DNA of 64,000 nucleotides from Paramuribaculum sp. (GTDB taxonomy: Bacteria > Bacteroidota > Bacteroidia > Bacteroidales > Muribaculaceae): NCBI GenBank assembly GCA_022511125.1, contig JAFLSD010000007.1, forward strand, positions 1-64,000, in the 5' to 3' direction. The notes below the pieces were generated by a model. That model saw only the letters and a list, made by a program, of their open reading frames with translations. It was not told the origin of the DNA and did not search any database. Shown piece after piece: positions 54,485-63,399 of this stretch. The translations under genes and the position numbers were made by a program. The stretch's first letter is position 1. Each line of letters opens with the position of its first letter.

Positions 54485-55366
54485 ATGGCAACATTACGAG
54501 AACTAAAAACGCGAATCGGGTCGGTAGCTTCCTCAGAAAAAATTACAGGAGCTATGAAGATGATTTCGTCGGCTAAAATGCACAAAGCCGAACAGAGTCT
54601 TAGAAAACTCCAACCTTTCCGCTCGCAGGTCGAGACTATCATCGGCAATCTCCTGTCGGCAGATGCTGAATTCGAGTCACCGTTGCTCGTCAGCCGCGAA
54701 GTGCGTAATGTAGCCATCGTTGTTTTCGGTTCTGACGACGGACTGTGCGGAGCTTATAACGTCAATATTTACAAACAGCTGCTCCTCCGCATCGAAGCCA
54801 TACGTAAGGAAGTGGGTGAGGACGTAACCTTCACCCTCTATCCCGTAGGTAAGAAAATGCTTAAAAACGTTTTGAAACTCAAATCTCAGTCTGTTCAAAT
54901 TGTGCAGGAAGAAGGAGTGGATTCTAAAACTACCGGAAACGGTGTCAAGCTTTTCACCGACCGGTTGCAGAAAATGTTCCTCGACGGAGAAGTCGACAGA
55001 GTCGATTATCTCTACATGAGTTTCAAAAGTGTAAGCCGTCAGCGTCCCCAGGCAGAGCAGCTTTTGCCCGTCGTACAGTCGACATTCGCCGACAACGGAG
55101 TCAAAGCCACTTGCCGTCCTTATATCTTCGAACCCGATGCCAATTCTATTTTCAACACCGTTCTCCCGATGTTCTTGATCTCGGTGATGCAGGATGTGTT
55201 TACGGAAAACAGAGCGTCTGAACAAGCTGCAAGAGTGATGGCGATGCAGAGTGCGAACGACAACGCCAAGAAACTGCTCGAACAGCTGCAACTCGAATAC
55301 AACAAGCTCCGACAGCAGAGCATCACTACCGAATTGCTCGATATTCTCGGAGGACAGATAAGATAA
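54485..55366 (+). CDS. atpG: F1 ATP synthase subunit gamma
   Basis: This 293-aa rotor subunit has the N-terminal ATLRELKTRIGSVASSEKITGAMKMIS coiled coil, a DDGLCGAYN block, and the C-terminal AMQSANDNAKKLLEQL...N coiled-coil block. It is the last gene of the inserted ATP synthase set; nuoI starts 50 bp later with no terminator between. Confidence 0.96.
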   Translation: MATLRELKTRIGSVASSEKITGAMKMISSAKMHKAEQSLRKLQPFRSQVETIIGNLLSADAEFESPLLVSREVRNVAIVVFGSDDGLCGAYNVNIYKQLLLRIEAIRKEVGEDVTFTLYPVGKKMLKNVLKLKSQSVQIVQEEGVDSKTTGNGVKLFTDRLQKMFLDGEVDRVDYLYMSFKSVSRQRPQAEQLLPVVQSTFADNGVKATCRPYIFEPDANSIFNTVLPMFLISVMQDVFTENRASEQAARVMAMQSANDNAKKLLEQLQLEYNKLRQQSITTELLDILGGQIR

Positions 55367-55416
55367 ACCGAAGAAAATTAACTGGAAAAAGTAATTATAT
55401 ATTTCATCAACAGACT

Positions 55417-56112
55417 ATGGGTAGTGTAAAAGACTATTTTTCTTCTTTGGGGTCCGGAATCATGAGCCTACTTAAAGGCATGCAGGTGACCGGAAAAGAA
55501 TTCATCACCCCGAAGATTACGGAAAAATATCCTGAAGACCGCGAGACTGTGCATGTACCGAAGCGTTTTAGAGCCATACTCGAACTCAAGTATGACAAGG
55601 AAGGCAACCATAAATGCATAGCATGCGGCATCTGCGAACGAAACTGTCCCAACGGTACGATCTCTCTTACCACCAAAATGGTGGATACCGCCGACGGCAA
55701 GAAAAAACGTAAACTCGACAAGTATATGTACGACCTCGGAAGTTGTACTTTCTGTCAGCTTTGTGTCACATCTTGCCCGCAGGACGCTCTTGAGTTTAAC
55801 AACGATTTCGAACAGGCCGTTTTCACGCGAGGCAAGCTTGTGAAGAAGCTAAACTATCTGCCGGAGAAAGAGGAACCGGCTCCCTCGCCCGAACAGCTCG
55901 CTAAGATTCAAGCAGAAAGAGAGGCTAAAATAGCCGCAGCAAAAGCAGCGGCAGCCGCAAAGAAAGCTGCTCTCGAAAAAGCTGAGAAAATAGAGAAACA
56001 AGAAGAAACTCAAGGTGAGAAACCCGTCACTGAACAGACACCGGTCAAGCCGGCACAACCCGAATCTGCTCAGGAACCGACACCTGAAAATAACACTGAC
56101 AAAAACAGCTAA
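55417..56112 (+). CDS. nuoI: NADH-quinone oxidoreductase-like subunit I with long C-terminal extension
   Basis: This 231-aa subunit holds two 4Fe-4S clusters: C67, C70, C73, C77 and C110, C113, C116, C120. Residues 151-231 form an extra tail: first a charged Ala/Lys/Glu helix, then a Pro/Glu/Thr-rich low-complexity end. Typical NuoI proteins end near residue 150-180. The tail could dock an electron donor such as ferredoxin or flavodoxin, since nuoEFG are absent; that is speculation. It is the first gene after the ATP synthase block. Confidence 0.93.
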   Translation: MGSVKDYFSSLGSGIMSLLKGMQVTGKEFITPKITEKYPEDRETVHVPKRFRAILELKYDKEGNHKCIACGICERNCPNGTISLTTKMVDTADGKKKRKLDKYMYDLGSCTFCQLCVTSCPQDALEFNNDFEQAVFTRGKLVKKLNYLPEKEEPAPSPEQLAKIQAEREAKIAAAKAAAAAKKAALEKAEKIEKQEETQGEKPVTEQTPVKPAQPESAQEPTPENNTDKNS

Positions 56113-56117
56113 TAGAT

Positions 56118-56633
56118 ATGGAATCAGTAGGAGGTATAATCATGTACTGGATAATCGTTCTCGCGATTGTCATTTTTTCGGTACTTACTGTTACAACCCG
56201 CAAGATTCTCCGCGCGGCGACCTATCTTTTATTCACGCTTTTCGCTACGGCAGCTCTCTATTTCAAACTCGATTATGAATTTCTCGGAGCTGTGCAGATA
56301 GCCGTTTACGCCGGAGGTATAGTGGTACTTTTCGTGTTCTCAATTCTTCTGACATCACATCCCGGAGACAATTCCGAAAAGCTCGTTTCAAGAAAGAAAC
56401 TACTCGGTATTGTGGCGTCGATAGCCACACTCGTCATCGCGGGTTATGCGCTTATAAGCCGTTGCAGCGTGATGTTCGCCAACCTTCCTGAAGGAGAAAA
56501 TCCTCCGATGAAATTGTTGGGTGAAACTTTGATGGGTACAGGAGAAGGGCAGTACCTTTTGCCATTCGAGGCAATCAGTGTCTTACTCCTCGCATGTATA
56601 ATCGGTGGCGTTGTAGTCGCCCGTAAACGATAA
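56118..56633 (+). CDS. nuoJ: NADH-quinone oxidoreductase-like subunit J
   Basis: This 171-aa membrane subunit has five helices with the NuoJ block GAVQIAVYAGGIVVLFVF. The start might also be the ATG eight codons later (56142). It abuts nuoK with the TAA immediately before its ATG, so they are coupled. Confidence 0.94.
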   Translation: MESVGGIIMYWIIVLAIVIFSVLTVTTRKILRAATYLLFTLFATAALYFKLDYEFLGAVQIAVYAGGIVVLFVFSILLTSHPGDNSEKLVSRKKLLGIVASIATLVIAGYALISRCSVMFANLPEGENPPMKLLGETLMGTGEGQYLLPFEAISVLLLACIIGGVVVARKR

Positions 56634-56951
56634 ATGGTTATGGACCTGACAGTAATTTGGTATATTGTTCCGTCGCTGATCATGTTTTGTTGTGGTATTT
56701 ACGGATTTATAACCCGTAAGAACATGATCGCCATGTTGATATCCCTCGAGCTGATGCTCAATGCGGTAGATATTAATTTTGTTGTTTTCAATCGTTATCT
56801 TTTCCCAGGACAGCTGGAGGGTATGTTCTTCACACTCTTCGCCATTGCTATAGCCGCGGCTGAAACCGCACTCGCTATCGCTATCATCATCAACGTCTAC
56901 AGATGGGCTAAGCATATCGATGCAAGCGACATAACTCAAATGAAACATTGA
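56634..56951 (+). CDS. nuoK: NADH-quinone oxidoreductase-like subunit K
   Basis: This 105-aa subunit has three helices and the buried carboxylates of the NuoK channel in LISLELMLNAVDINFV and in IAAAETALAIA. Length is normal. It is 4 bp before nuoL. Confidence 0.95.
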   Translation: MVMDLTVIWYIVPSLIMFCCGIYGFITRKNMIAMLISLELMLNAVDINFVVFNRYLFPGQLEGMFFTLFAIAIAAAETALAIAIIINVYRWAKHIDASDITQMKH

Positions 56952-56955
56952 AGTC

Positions 56956-58986
56956 ATGAATACAACGATAGCTATATTTATACTGGCAATTCCGCTGTTC
57001 ATGTTCCTATTGCTGGGACTTTGCGGAAAGAAAATGTCACATCCGCTCGCAGGCATACTCGGTACTTGCGGAATGGGCGCGGTGCTTGTTCTCAGTTATA
57101 TCACAGCGTTTACTTATTTCTTCAGCGGATCGCCGGAGTTCATAACAGAAGCAGGGGAAAGACTGCAGGTGGTTGTGTTCAACCAAACCTGGCTTCAGTT
57201 TACCGATACGCTTATCATTAAACTCGGTTTCCTGTTAGACCCGATATCGGCCATGATGCTCATCGTAATTCCAACGATCTCATTCATGGTTCATCTTTAC
57301 AGCCTGGGTTATATGCGCGACCATCATGGGGTTTATGAACACGGTTTCCAGCGTTTTTACGCTTTCCTCTCGCTGTTCAGCTTTTCGATGCTCGGTCTTG
57401 TTGTTGCAACCAACATTTTCCAGATGTACATATTCTGGGAACTTGTGGGTGCTTCTTCCTATCTGCTCATCGGTTTCTATTATAAGAAACCGTCGGCTGT
57501 ATCGGCTTCGAAAAAAGCGTTTATCGTGACTCGTTTCGCCGACCTTGGCTTCTTAATCGGAATCCTGATACTTTCATTCTATACCGGAACGTTCGATTTC
57601 ATGCAGCTCACTTCTACACCTGTCGAAGGAGCGCAGAATATCTTCCACGTAAGTGCCGATACCGCTATGGGTGTTAAAGAGTGGATCGCCGCCAATCCCG
57701 CTCCAACATTCATGGGTGCTTCAGTACTCACATGGGCGTTGGTTCTCATCTTCATGGGAGGTATGGGTAAGTCGGCCATGATGCCTCTTCACATCTGGCT
57801 CCCCGACGCAATGGAAGGTCCCACACCGGTATCAGCTCTTATCCATGCAGCTACGATGGTTGTAGCCGGTGTCTATCTTGTAGCTCGACTGTTCCCCCTG
57901 TATATCATGGAGGAAGCGGCTCTCAATTTCATTACGGTAGTGGGTGCGGTTACTGCCTTCTATGCCGCTATGGTGGCTTGCACGCAGGTCGACATCAAGA
58001 GAGTGCTTGCATTCTCGACTATATCACAGATAGCATTTATGATGGTTTCGCTCGGTGTTGCACGCCCCGATTTCCACCACGGAATAGGCTACATGGCAAG
58101 CATGTTCCATCTGTTCACCCATGCAATGTTTAAGGCTCTGCTCTTCCTTGGCGCAGGTGCTCTTATCCATGCAATCGGATCCAACGATTACACAGCTATG
58201 CATGGTCTCCGTAAATACATGCCGATTACTCATATCACGTTCCTTATCGGCTGTCTGGCTATTGCAGGTATCATACCGTTCGCCGGTTTCTTCTCTAAGG
58301 ATGAAATATTGACGGCTTGTTTCGGCAACTCCGTGGTATGGTATGTGATTATGTCGTGTGTAGCCGGTCTGACAGCGTTCTATATGTTCCGACTCTACTA
58401 TCTGATCTTCTGGTGGAAGGAACATAAGATTCACGATCCTCACCACACTCCACACGATCAGCCGTGGACCATGACCTTACCGTTGGTTATTCTCGCTGCT
58501 ATCTCGTGCGTGGCCGGTTTCGTGCCTTTCGGAAATCTCGTGACATGGAACGGCGAGCCGATGTTCGATCACGCCAATTTCTGGACCAACCTTGTCCATC
58601 TCGATTGGGGAGTGGCAGGAATATCCCTGGGAGTGTCAGTAATAGGCATCGCTCTCGCTACGGTCATGTATCGTAAGGAGAACCCACTGCCCGACAAGCT
58701 CAGCAACGCTCTACCTACTCTCTGGGACTGGTGTTACCATCGCTTCTACTGGGACGAGCTCTACATGTTCGTTACCCATAAAATTATATTCAACTGCATA
58801 TCCCGTCCGATAGCATGGTTTGACCGTCATATCATCGACGGAGCTATGGATGGCCTCGCATATGTGACTAATAAGGCCTCCTATGCAATCAAGGGCTTAC
58901 AGAGCGGTAAGGTGCAGATGTACGTATGGATTTATCTCATTGGCGCGTTGCTTCTGGGATTGATTACGGGGCTTTGCCTTATGTGA
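56956..58986 (+). CDS. nuoL: NADH-quinone oxidoreductase-like subunit L
   Basis: This 676-aa antiporter-like subunit has about 15-16 helices, the key lysine/glutamate residues of the proton path (for example FWELVGASSYLLIGF and LPDAMEGPTPVSALIHAATMVVAG) and the long lateral C-terminal helix region. It is one of three antiporter-like subunits and drives proton translocation. The final helix region (about 640-676) is typical. Confidence 0.96.
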   Translation: MNTTIAIFILAIPLFMFLLLGLCGKKMSHPLAGILGTCGMGAVLVLSYITAFTYFFSGSPEFITEAGERLQVVVFNQTWLQFTDTLIIKLGFLLDPISAMMLIVIPTISFMVHLYSLGYMRDHHGVYEHGFQRFYAFLSLFSFSMLGLVVATNIFQMYIFWELVGASSYLLIGFYYKKPSAVSASKKAFIVTRFADLGFLIGILILSFYTGTFDFMQLTSTPVEGAQNIFHVSADTAMGVKEWIAANPAPTFMGASVLTWALVLIFMGGMGKSAMMPLHIWLPDAMEGPTPVSALIHAATMVVAGVYLVARLFPLYIMEEAALNFITVVGAVTAFYAAMVACTQVDIKRVLAFSTISQIAFMMVSLGVARPDFHHGIGYMASMFHLFTHAMFKALLFLGAGALIHAIGSNDYTAMHGLRKYMPITHITFLIGCLAIAGIIPFAGFFSKDEILTACFGNSVVWYVIMSCVAGLTAFYMFRLYYLIFWWKEHKIHDPHHTPHDQPWTMTLPLVILAAISCVAGFVPFGNLVTWNGEPMFDHANFWTNLVHLDWGVAGISLGVSVIGIALATVMYRKENPLPDKLSNALPTLWDWCYHRFYWDELYMFVTHKIIFNCISRPIAWFDRHIIDGAMDGLAYVTNKASYAIKGLQSGKVQMYVWIYLIGALLLGLITGLCLM

Positions 58987-59023
58987 GTTGTAAACACGGT
59001 GCAATTGAAAAAGTATAGTAATT

Positions 59024-60535
59024 ATGTTATTTTGCAATCCTTTAATTTATTTCGTGGTGATTCCGCTGGTAATGCTGGCGTGTCTCGCCCTGTGCCGTAA
59101 CATCAAGCAGATCCGTGCCGTGGCGGTTGTCGGTTCGCTTGCTTTGACGGCTCTCTCGATATGGCTTCTTTGCGACTATCTCGCTCAGCGCGCTGCAGGT
59201 GTCGACGCTCCGATGCTCTTCACCGGTTCGTGGAGCTGGTTTGGTCCGCTCAATATCAATCTCGCGGTCGGTGTCGACGGCATATCTATCGCGATGCTTA
59301 TCCTGTCGTCGATCATTCTTTTGACCGGCAGTTTCGCATCGTGGAAAATCGAACCCCACACCAAGGACTTCTTCCTTTGGTTGATACTTCTTTCTACGGG
59401 TGTATTCGGTTTCTTCATTTCCATCGACCTCTTCACGATGTTCATGTTCTATGAAGTCGCTCTGATTCCGATGTACTTGCTGATTGGTGTATGGGGCAGC
59501 GGCAACAAGAACTATTCGGCAATGAAGCTCACGCTGATGCTTATGGGAGGTTCAGCCTTCTTGATGCTCGGCCTCATAGGCATTTACTATCATTCAGCTC
59601 CTGCAGGTCAGACTTTGACTTGGAACCTTCTCGAAATCGCCCAAAACGCTTCAATTGAAAGAGGATGGCAGTACTTCCTCTTCCCAATGACTTTTGTCGG
59701 ATTCGGTGTGCTCGGTGCTATGTTCCCCTTCCACACATGGAGCCCTGATGGTCACGCTTCGGCTCCGACGGCAGTGTCGATGCTCCACGCTGGAGTTCTG
59801 ATGAAACTCGGAGGTTACGGATGTTTCCGTGTCGCTATCTACCTTATGCCGGAAGCTGCGCAGGAACTGGCCTGGATATTCCTGATACTTACAGGCGTTT
59901 CGGTTGTTTACGGTGCGTTTAGCGCTTGCGTCCAGACCGACCTCAAGTATATCAATGCTTATTCGTCGGTGAGTCACTGCGGACTGGTGCTCTTCGCCAT
60001 ACTGATGCTTAACACTACGGCTATGACAGGAGCGATCATGCAGATGCTTTCTCATGGTCTTATGACGGCTCTCTTCTTTGCCCTGATAGGTATGATCTAC
60101 GGCCGCACGCACACTCGCGATATTCGCTTGATGGGCGGTTTAATGAAAATAATGCCTTTCCTCGCCGTCTGCTATGTGATCGCCGGTTTCGCTTCGCTCG
60201 GTCTTCCGGGTTTGAGCGGTTTCGTGGCGGAGATGACTATCTTTGTAGGTTCGTTCGAACAGTCGGATTTCTTCCATCGCGCATTCACCATCGTGGCTTG
60301 CTGCTCGATAGTAATAACTGCGGTGTATATCCTCAGAGTCGTAGGTAAACTGCTCCTCGGCGCGGTTCAGGATGAACATCATCTCCAGCTTACCGACGCA
60401 ACATGGTGGGAACGCACATCGACCGTAACCCTCATCTTGAGCGTGGCGGCTATAGGTTGCTTCCCCAATTTCTTCGCTGACCTCATAAGGTTCACGTTTA
60501 GTCCCGCTATTTTCGCCGCTTTAGGCATGAACTAA
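59024..60535 (+). CDS. nuoM: NADH-quinone oxidoreductase-like subunit M
   Basis: This 503-aa antiporter-like subunit has about 14 helices with the conserved FYEVALIPMYLLIGVWG and HTWSPDGHASAPTAVSMLHAGVLMKLGGYG blocks. It forms the second proton channel. It is 37 bp after nuoL and 15 bp before nuoN. Confidence 0.96.
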   Translation: MLFCNPLIYFVVIPLVMLACLALCRNIKQIRAVAVVGSLALTALSIWLLCDYLAQRAAGVDAPMLFTGSWSWFGPLNINLAVGVDGISIAMLILSSIILLTGSFASWKIEPHTKDFFLWLILLSTGVFGFFISIDLFTMFMFYEVALIPMYLLIGVWGSGNKNYSAMKLTLMLMGGSAFLMLGLIGIYYHSAPAGQTLTWNLLEIAQNASIERGWQYFLFPMTFVGFGVLGAMFPFHTWSPDGHASAPTAVSMLHAGVLMKLGGYGCFRVAIYLMPEAAQELAWIFLILTGVSVVYGAFSACVQTDLKYINAYSSVSHCGLVLFAILMLNTTAMTGAIMQMLSHGLMTALFFALIGMIYGRTHTRDIRLMGGLMKIMPFLAVCYVIAGFASLGLPGLSGFVAEMTIFVGSFEQSDFFHRAFTIVACCSIVITAVYILRVVGKLLLGAVQDEHHLQLTDATWWERTSTVTLILSVAAIGCFPNFFADLIRFTFSPAIFAALGMN

Positions 60536-60550
60536 TAAACCGATACGAAA

Positions 60551-61996
60551 ATGGATTATTCACAGTTTTTAGTAATGAAACAGGAAATCGGTCTGTTGAT
60601 CGTATTCCTCATCGTATTCCTATGTGACACGTTCATGTCGCGCCGCAGCCAGGGAGCAATCGGAATTATAAGCTGCATCTTTTTCGCCGCTTTCACGATT
60701 CTCGGTTTCATACCGCCGATTCTTAATCCGGGCGATGCCTTCAGCGGAATGTATAACAGCGCTCCGGTTGTCATCAATATAAAGAACATACTCAATGTCG
60801 GCGTGCTGATCGTTATGATTCAGGCTTTACGCTGGGCCGACAAAGATATGGTAAGAGTCAGAAGAGGTGAGTTCTACGAACTGCTCCTCGTAACGCTTTT
60901 CGGTATGTATCTGATGATATCCGCGCGTCACTTCCTGCTTTTCGTCATAGGACTCGAAACAGCCTCTCTTCCCCTTGCCGCCATGGTGGCGTTCGACAAA
61001 CATCGTTATGAAAGCCGTGAAGCGGCAGTAAAGTACATCCTCACGGCTGTATTCTCTTCGGCTATCTTCATGATGGGACTTTCGTTCGTATATGCTTTGG
61101 CGGGCACGCTTTATTTCGACGGCATTGCTATGGCGTTATGGATCGACGGTGTAAATGTGCTTTTAGCTGTAGCCTTGGCGTTCGTAATCGCAGGTATCGG
61201 CTTTAAGTTGTCGCTTGTTCCGTTCCACCTTTGGACAGCCGATGTCTATCAGGGTGCTCCGACTCCCGTCACCTCTTATCTGAGCGTTATCTCCAAAGGC
61301 GCGGCAGCTTTCGCCTTCCTTGTAATACTTTGGGAGGTGTTCGGCGAAGCTTATCCCCAGATTTGGGAATGGATGTTGTACGGACTTATAATCCTTACGA
61401 TCACCATTGGCAACCTGTTCGCGATCCGTCAGAAAAATATGAAGCGATTCCTGGCGTTTTCGTCTATTTCCCAGGCAGGTTATATCATGCTCGGTATAAT
61501 TGCTTTCAACGGCATGGGTCTTGCAGCGCTGTTGTTCTATATTCTGGTATACATATTCTCCAATCTCGCTGCTTTCGGTGTGATAGGAGCTATCGAAAAT
61601 GCATCCGGGAAGGTTTGGATGGACGATTATAACGGACTCTACAAAACCAATCCCCGTCTGGCGTTCACAATGATGCTGGCAATGTTCTCCCTCGCCGGTA
61701 TCCCACCGTTTGCGGGATTCTTCAGCAAGTTCTTCATTTTTACGAGTGCCATAAATCAAGGTTCTATAGCAATCTATATTTTGGTTCTCATAGCTTTGAT
61801 TAACACAATCATTTCGCTCTACTATTACTTGCTGGTGGTAAAAGCCATGTTTATCAAACAGGACGAATGCGTGATCGCTCCTTTCAAGAGTGCCTGCTCC
61901 GAACGTTTCGCGTTATGGATATGCGTTGCCGGGATCTTGGCTCTCGGTGTTGTAAGTTGCGTTTACAACCACTTCCTCGACATTTCAGTGGCATAA
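60551..61996 (+). CDS. nuoN: NADH-quinone oxidoreductase-like subunit N
   Basis: This 481-aa antiporter-like subunit has about 14 helices and the conserved FVIGLETASLPLAAMVAF and PFHLWTADVYQGAPTPVTSYLSVISKGAA blocks. It is the last gene of the locus and is followed 24 bp later by a strong terminator. Confidence 0.96.
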   Translation: MDYSQFLVMKQEIGLLIVFLIVFLCDTFMSRRSQGAIGIISCIFFAAFTILGFIPPILNPGDAFSGMYNSAPVVINIKNILNVGVLIVMIQALRWADKDMVRVRRGEFYELLLVTLFGMYLMISARHFLLFVIGLETASLPLAAMVAFDKHRYESREAAVKYILTAVFSSAIFMMGLSFVYALAGTLYFDGIAMALWIDGVNVLLAVALAFVIAGIGFKLSLVPFHLWTADVYQGAPTPVTSYLSVISKGAAAFAFLVILWEVFGEAYPQIWEWMLYGLIILTITIGNLFAIRQKNMKRFLAFSSISQAGYIMLGIIAFNGMGLAALLFYILVYIFSNLAAFGVIGAIENASGKVWMDDYNGLYKTNPRLAFTMMLAMFSLAGIPPFAGFFSKFFIFTSAINQGSIAIYILVLIALINTIISLYYYLLVVKAMFIKQDECVIAPFKSACSERFALWICVAGILALGVVSCVYNHFLDISVA

Positions 61997-62020
61997 GCCT
62001 CAGATTAAATATAGCAAAAA

Positions 62021-62057
62021 GGGATGCATCAGATTTTAAGTTGATGCATCCCTTATT
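62021..62057 (+). terminator. Terminator of the nuo-atp locus
   Basis: A perfect 11-bp stem GGGATGCATCA / TGATGCATCCC (62021-62031 and 62042-62052) is followed by TTATTT. It ends the run of 19 genes that starts at 44782. Confidence 0.88.
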
Positions 62058-62098
62058 TGATAAATTAAGGAAACAAGCTAACCAAAAATCAAATTATC

Positions 62099-63352
62099 AT
62101 GAAAAAAATTATTCTTCTCTCCCTACTGTTCTTCTTTCACAGCATCGCTCATGCAGAACAGCTTAATATTAACCTTTCAGGGAATGCTTATGTTACGAAT
62201 GATGTAGATGGTGCGAAGATCACAGGAAAAGGCCTTTCCGATTGGACAAATCCGAAAACTATTATAAGCGTATATTTTTATCTTCACCAACCGACAAAAG
62301 CCGATCTTTCTCTTTACGCTAAGGGACATTCGGAGATAAAAGTCACTTATGAAAAAAAGGATTTCACGATAAAACTGAATTCGGATAGCTTTACAACCGT
62401 TCCCGTCGGAACAATAGATATATCCAAGCCCGGATACGTCAAAATAGATATACAGGGAGTTGCCAAATCGGGCAAAACTTTCGGTAATATCAGACAATTG
62501 ATAGCCGACAATGTTGAGGGTGCGAGCAATTACGTAAAAGATTTCTCAGATTATTGGGGTCGCAGAGGCCCGTCGGTTCATTTAGGGTACACATTGCCCG
62601 AAGGTGACACCGAGTGGTTTTATAATGAAGTGACGGTTCCCAAAGAAGGTGAAATAATGCATAGCTACTATATGGCGGCCGGTTTCGGCGAAGGATATTT
62701 CGGGATGCAATACAACTCACCTGAGGAACGCCGTATTCTTTTCTCCGTCTGGAGTCCATATGACACGCAAGATCCCAATGAAATCCCCGACAGTCTGAAG
62801 ATTAAAATGCTTCGGAGGGGTAAGGACGTTCATATAGGAGAGTTCGGTAATGAAGGTTCAGGTGGCCAGAGTTATTTGAGATATCCGTGGAAAGCGGGCG
62901 AGACATACAAGTTTCTTATGCAAGTAAGACCCGACGGAAAAGGAAACACGGTTTATACAGCTTATTTCTATGCCACTGACGATAAGGAGTGGAAGTTGAT
63001 AGCAAGTTTTTTGCGTCCCCAAACGAACACATGGTATAAACGTCCCCATAGTTTCCTTGAGAATTTCAATCCGGATCAGGGATATCTGTCCAGGGAGGTT
63101 TATTTCGGCAATCAGTGGGCGAGGAGCAAAGAGGGCACATGGAGTCCTCTGACAGAAGCCAGATTTACGCATGATGCCACTGCGAATGCCAAAGTCCGTC
63201 TGGACTATCAAGGCGGTAATACCGGCGATAATCGCTTTTATTTGAAAATGGGAGGATTTTTCAACGATAATGTTCCGATGGGAACGAAATTCTATCGCAC
63301 GCCTTCAGACAAAGCACCTGTAATAGACTGGGAATCTTTAGAAAAACTTTAA
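62099..63352 (+). CDS. Secreted DUF5077/DUF3472 domain protein
   Basis: This 417-aa protein has a signal peptide (cleaved after about SIAHA), an N-terminal beta-sandwich fitting DUF5077 (about 20-140), then DUF3472 (about 160-390, with GEGYFGMQYNSPEERRILFSVWSPYDT and the GGQSYLRYPW block). Such proteins occur in Bacteroidetes polysaccharide-use loci, but no SusC/SusD pair is nearby. Only 41 bp separate it from the nuo terminator, and no clear TAnnTTTG box was found. Function unknown. Confidence 0.82.
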   Translation: MKKIILLSLLFFFHSIAHAEQLNINLSGNAYVTNDVDGAKITGKGLSDWTNPKTIISVYFYLHQPTKADLSLYAKGHSEIKVTYEKKDFTIKLNSDSFTTVPVGTIDISKPGYVKIDIQGVAKSGKTFGNIRQLIADNVEGASNYVKDFSDYWGRRGPSVHLGYTLPEGDTEWFYNEVTVPKEGEIMHSYYMAAGFGEGYFGMQYNSPEERRILFSVWSPYDTQDPNEIPDSLKIKMLRRGKDVHIGEFGNEGSGGQSYLRYPWKAGETYKFLMQVRPDGKGNTVYTAYFYATDDKEWKLIASFLRPQTNTWYKRPHSFLENFNPDQGYLSREVYFGNQWARSKEGTWSPLTEARFTHDATANAKVRLDYQGGNTGDNRFYLKMGGFFNDNVPMGTKFYRTPSDKAPVIDWESLEKL

Positions 63353-63370
63353 GCCCCACAAATTTGCGAT

Positions 63371-63399
63371 AATTCGGTTAAACTCAGTTTAACCGAATT
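63371..63399. terminator. Two-sided hairpin between convergent genes
   Basis: A 12-bp stem AATTCGGTTAAA / TTTAACCGAATT with a 5-nt loop lies between the DUF3472 gene and the Crp/Fnr gene and overlaps the stop codon of the latter. It may end transcripts from both sides. Confidence 0.7.
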
